This document shows, one piece after another, positions 60,063 to 64,000 of a stretch of 64,000 nucleotides of DNA; the stretch's first letter is position 1, and every line of letters begins with the position of its first letter. Both the position numbers and the translations under genes were made by a program. This DNA is from Crocodylus rhombifer (Eukaryota; Chordata; Crocodylia; Crocodylidae): assembly GCA_038503035.1 (NCBI GenBank), contig JAVSML010000943.1, positions 6,841 to 70,840 of the forward strand, in the 5' to 3' direction. The notes under the pieces were generated by a model that was not told where the DNA came from, ran no database searches, and saw nothing but the letters and a program-made list of their open reading frames with translations.

Positions 60063-60480
60063 TACCTCTCATTTTATCCCAGAACTGCCCAACCCCTGGC
60101 CTGTGGTCCATATCTGGTCCCTAGAGCCAGTTTGTTCTGCCTGTGGATCTTCCCATGGATAGATGGAACTATGGAGATTGGGCGTGCAGGGCAGCACAGG
60201 GTGCTGTACTCCTGACATGTGGGGCCTATGGCTCTGAGGCCTTGACCCCAGTGCATTGGACCCCAGACTTCCAATCTTGGTGTCTGGGGAAAGGTGGGGC
60301 AATGCAGGGTCCTGAGGCATCACCCAAGTTCACAGTGTGCATGGAGCCCAATTCCAACACGCAGGGCCAGTGTGGGGTTCTGAGGCCTAATCCAAGAACA
60401 AAGGACAAATCTGATCTGCTGACTTAACCTGGGACCTTCCTCTAGCCTACAGAGCCAAAATGTTGAGCGCCACTCTTTCA
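60063..60480. mobile_element. Possible hAT-like repeat
   Basis: The left side (CCAGAACTGCCCAACCCCTGGCC) and the inverse of the right side (AGTGGCGCTCAACATTTTGG) have the style of degenerate hAT ends around a GC-rich body with GGGGCCTATGGCTCTGAGGCC-like words. Limits and family are uncertain. Confidence 0.35.
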
Positions 60481-62289
60481 GCCTATGTGTTCCATTTGTT
60501 TACTGAAATATTTAACAAGTTAGCTAAGTGCAGGCAGCTAATCTTAAGTCTTTCTACTTCACTATTTTTTGTCTCATAGAGCAGGTTTGTGGGACTAGGC
60601 ACCAGTAGGGTTCATTTGGCCAGGTTCCCAGGATTCATACATCTACACTTGAACTGGGAAAGAGAGACTATGCTTATTCTTTACATGGTATAATTAGTAA
60701 TTGTACTTACTAAGCATTTTCAGACATGGTTTATTTGAAAGCTAAGGCATAATTTGTTCAATGAATAAAAACCCTTCCATTAAAAAACAAACAACCTACA
60801 TAGATATTCATCAGTACCTTACCAGGTATTGGTGTCCTGTGTATACTTCAGTGACAGACAAATATAATAAAAAGTGGGTGCATCTACATATGCCGTTATG
60901 GCGCCATTGTTACTACACTGTCATTCAGTACTTCCAAGAGGAAGTACTAAAGATAGCTCAGTAACAGCTGGTACTACACCATGCGTGCCACACATGGTTA
61001 TTTTTAGGTACTATGTCACCATAGCAATGTGCTGTACCAGGGGGAGCACATCACTGTGACATAGCTGTGGTGTCATGGGTTTTGCCTGCGGATGCTATGT
61101 CACTGTAATGGGTTATCTCTGAGCCATTCTACCCAGCTTTTCCTAAGGTATTGCTAGTCTGCTACATGGAGGTAAGGTGACAAATTTACAGTTATCCAGT
61201 ATCCCAGGATATATGGCTCCCAGTCCCTCTTCCCCTGAAAAACTTTCCACCCTCCTAAGCTCTACTGCCTGGGGGTGGTATGGGCCCAACGCCAAAACCC
61301 CCAGCGGCCCCTCATGGGTATGACCCCAGTCAGCATAACTCCTGCCACCCCTAATCCTACTTCTCCCCCACCCAATCCAAGGTCATTGACACACATGCAA
61401 GATTTTGGTCCTTTAAATTTTTTTTTTACTATTTTTTTACTTCCTACCCCTGTTTACTTCAAACACTAACGTTTATCAAAATATTTTTTTCTTGCAACTC
61501 ATGGCTTTGGCTCCTGATGCCAGGGAGGAAGGAAGAAATGGAGGGAGGATGGGCAGCCACAGCCCTGATGCTGTTTTCTGTACCTCCTGGCTACATGATC
61601 CCAACATGTTACTCCACCCCGCCTATCCCACATTAGATGACAGTAGATTTCTGGCTCCTGGTCATGCCCCTGCTTACCAGCCCCTCTAGTGGCAAGTCAC
61701 AGTTGAGCAGGTCAGAGATGGCATTAATCCTTAATTTGTAACTACTCTGAAACTGTTCTAACTTTAATGTTCCCTAATATTCCAAATTGTTTAAAGACTG
61801 TTTAAAAGTAACCTGTAATATCACCCCTATTTTGTGAAGAAGGTTCAGCAATAGAGCAGACTTGATTCACATGAAGAACTCCAACTCTATGTCCAATCCA
61901 AGTAGGTTTCCAACTCTCCTTCTCATTCCAGAAAAAAAAAACGGTCAGAGGTTGAATTTATTTACAAATTGACCTTCTATCAAATCTAGTCTCTCTACAC
62001 ATAGGCTCAGTTTGCCTACAGAATAGTTTGGCCACAAAGGCAGCCCCCATCCTAACATAATTTTGAGTCCTAGTAAGACTTTTATAAGCCACTGAACTAA
62101 AAAAAAAATAAATGATTTGTCTGTAATCATAGACACTTATTTCTAATGTAGCAGCATTTAAAAAATGGACCCACCTGAAAAAATGGAGAAGGCTGCCTGG
62201 CAGAGAGTTTATCCCAGTGGGGACACTGTAGGCTTTGAGGGCAAGTGAAGCTGCTTCGGAGGCAGCCCTGTTGGAAGTCGGAGGGGTGA
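60481..62289. other. Non-coding stretch, possible MITE near 60.9-61.1 kb
   Basis: GGGTGCATCTACATATG at 60876 resembles a MITE terminus, but no matching right end was found. 61205-61690 is C-rich with motif-free open frames. No gene recognised. Confidence 0.45.
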
Positions 62290-62722
62290 TGTAACCCCGG
62301 CAAAGTTTTGAAAGAGAGCCCAGGAAGGGCTCTGGGCTGGGATTGGCTGAGAGGCTTGGATAAAAGGGGGGAGCAGGTTTCCTGGGGGGGTACGAGGGAG
62401 AGAGTGGGGTGGAGGGAAAGGCTGGAGACAGAGTCTCAATACAGCGGTTCCGTGGAGAGCCCCTTGGAGTGCCCTGAGGAGCAGCAGAAAAGGCTGCCAC
62501 AGGAGAGATGCAGTATCCTCTCTCCAGCCTAGGAGCCTGCGGAGGTAGGATCAGAGAGGGGCTGATTGTGTGGAGACTCCAAGCCTGGAAAGACCTGCCT
62601 GCAGCCCAGTGACTGGCTGGGTGAGCACAGCAGAGCTTGGGAGGGGGGGGACTGTTGGATTCTGATTTGTTTTCCCTGAGGGGTGAGGGAGTCCAGGGGC
62701 AGGAAAAAGCGGGGGGGCTACA
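62290..62722 (+). repeat. LTR-like element with promoter
   Basis: The 433-base unit starts TGTAACCCCGG and ends GGGGGGCTACA, an inverted pair with TG...CA ends. Inside are an inverted CCAAT box (ATTGG, 62342-62346) and a TATA-like ATAAAAG (62360-62366) spaced as in retroviral or Ty3/Gypsy LTRs. No primer site is convincing after 62722 and no matching target duplication was seen, so solo LTR versus element end is undecided. Confidence 0.5.
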
Positions 62723-63059
62723 TTTGCCAGGCTGTGAGGCAGGAGAGTAGCTACAGCCTGCAGCTCAGACACTGCTCCTCACGCCGGGCAGGCCCTGCAG
62801 CCTCTCCCCGCATTCCGCTCTATATTGAGCAGATTCTTTTTGGTATTGGGTTGTTAGAAATATTATTAAAATAGAAATATTATTAGAAATGTATAGTGAA
62901 TAGAGTGTTGTTAAAACTGCACAGTTTGTATCTCGTACCTGATAAGCAGAAACACCACCAAGGACATCTCGCTAATTTACTATCTCTTTGTAACACTAAA
63001 TCACACATACCTTCAAACTCCTCTGCCTCTACTCTTGTAAACTACAAAGGCTATGATTT
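62723..63059. other. Spacer between two LTR-like regions
   Basis: A GC-rich start (to 62815), then A+T-rich sequence with a short tandem of GAAATATTATTA-type units at about 62858-62890. Nothing coding is recognised. Confidence 0.45.
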
Positions 63060-63441
63060 AATTGACTGTGTCCTTGAGAAAGGGGGGGGTTTGAACTTTT
63101 GGTAACCTGGAGAGCTTTTCTAAGTATGCGTAATTAGCTAATGCATATAAGCCTATCCGCCCCGCATACTTAAGTAGGTAATTATAATGCACATGCGACG
63201 GATGACGTGACGTCATTTCATATATGTTTGTATGAACCGGAAATGAGTTGTAAGAGTTCCTGCTTCTGCACACGTGCTCAGGAGAGAGAGGATAAAACCC
63301 AGCTGAGAGTTTTCCCTGAGGGTAGAGTGTGGTCTTTTGTTTTCACTCTGACCCTATTTGCAAATATACCTTTTGTGTTGCTAATAGTGTGTCTGAGAGT
63401 TCTTCGCCTCCCGAGAAATGAACCGCAGCATTTTTGCATCA
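63060..63441 (+). repeat. Second LTR-like promoter region
   Basis: A near-duplicate of about 27 bases (TAAGTATGCGTAATTAGCTA at 63121 and TAAGTAGGTAATTATAATGC at 63171, period 50) is followed by TGACGTGACGTCA (63203-63215, a CRE with an overlapping half-copy), an ETS-like CCGGAAAT (63237-63244) and a TATA-like ATAAAA (63292-63297). This order is typical of a retroviral U3. The right end is taken at TTTTTGCATCA; the left end was not fixed. Confidence 0.45.
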
Positions 63442-63444
63442 GGG

Positions 63445-63460
63445 TGGTGGAACCGGAGCG
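63445..63460 (+). other. Possible primer-binding site
   Basis: TGGTGGAACCGGAGCG lies three bases after the proposed LTR end and starts with TGG as primer sites do. I cannot assign it to a specific tRNA, so the call is weak. Confidence 0.2.
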
Positions 63461-64000
63461 TGCTCCATCCACTACATGCATTGACCTGGTGCACCAGTGC
63501 TTCCAGGACCGGTGCAAAAAAAAAAACAAAAAAAAAACCTGCTGAGCCAGGGAAGGGAGTGAAAGGCACGGGAAGGCTGGCTTGCAGGGACTGTGGAGGA
63601 GGAGCCACTGCCTGATACCCAGAGACCCTTGCGGCCTGGAGTCCCCAGGAGCACGGAGACGGACACCAGCACCAGGGAACATCCACAGACCATGTGCAGG
63701 GACACAGGCAGTTCCGCTCCCTGAGACACTTCGCCAGAGGCAGTGCACACGGGTTCCCCAGTACACCGTGTGCAAGTGAGAAACTGTAAATAATTTCTTG
63801 AGGGTTTATTGGTTGGTATATCAGTGTGTTTATTTAATAGCTATTTGTTATAATGTAAATAATTAAATCTTGTAAATAGTCTGAGAATTGTCTGTGAGGG
63901 TGCTTGATTGTAAGGGGAGGCTTTCCACTCAGGGGCACTGCAGCAGCCTCCCAGGGGGGCTGGGCAGGGCTACTGGCTACCGGGTGCCCCAGGATCCCAC
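63461..64000. other. Non-coding, possible retroelement leader, runs off the window
   Basis: Contains an interrupted A-run (63517-63537) and a GC-rich tract to about 63780. It then becomes A+T-rich (63785-63900) and finally GC-rich again. No protein domain was recognised before the window end. Confidence 0.35.

Noticed and set aside
61958..62500. 180-codon minus-strand open frame
   Set aside because: Proline/serine-rich reading antisense to an LTR-like promoter, without a domain.
63278..63775. 165-codon minus-strand open frame
   Set aside because: Includes a poly-Phe stretch from the A-run at 63517-63537 and has no recognised domain.

Overview
The window reads as non-coding, repeat-rich DNA from a vertebrate genome, most likely a sauropsid and by repeat style a crocodilian or turtle. 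The support is several generations of CR1 LINEs (one keeping an ORF1 esterase remnant), many short DNA transposons with terminal inverted repeats, tRNA-derived modules, a gamma-type endogenous retrovirus (ERV), CA microsatellites, and no operon-like or bacterial structure. I recognise no host protein-coding gene, rRNA, complete tRNA gene or CRISPR. All assignments were made by eye from sequence and translated motifs.

Layout. 1-13 kb: unique A+T-rich sequence with a GC-rich foldback element (1.5-2.35 kb), decayed CR1 pieces (4.37-6.05 kb) and a compositionally odd CpG-bearing block (about 10.0-10.64 kb). 13.4-14.2 kb: a degenerate tandem array whose motif alternates in orientation. 14.58-17.05 kb: a truncated minus-strand ERV with LTR, lysine-tRNA primer-binding site, leader, gag with one in-frame stop, a UAG gag terminator and the first part of an in-frame protease. 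20.93-21.33 kb: a 400-base assembly gap beside GC-rich repeats. 21-31 kb: mostly unique DNA with a Tigger-like MITE, a cluster of four tRNA-like modules, a palindromic MITE and a hAT-like MITE. 32.7-33.4 kb: a Harbinger-like MITE whose end has turned into a CA microsatellite. Its inverted relative lies at 58.86-59.56 kb.

33-44 kb is mostly unique, with a possible solo LTR near 40 kb and a two-frame coding relic at 43.37-43.86 kb that I cannot name. 44.3-49.9 kb holds the main LINE block: an older CR1, then a long CR1 (esterase remnant, endonuclease, reverse transcriptase, 3' tail) interrupted by a second, internally deleted CR1. 50-58 kb is mostly unique with small MITEs and a CR1 3' end. 58-64 kb is rich in transposons and ends in two LTR-like promoter regions.

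The parts do not act together as a pathway. They record successive insertions into a gene-poor region. Best targets for follow-up are the ERV (gamma-like Gag with a lysine primer site, broken at a rearranged junction), the tRNA-like cluster at 29.4-29.9 kb, the enhancer-duplicated LTR candidate at 63.1-63.45 kb, and the orphan coding relic at 43.4-43.9 kb.
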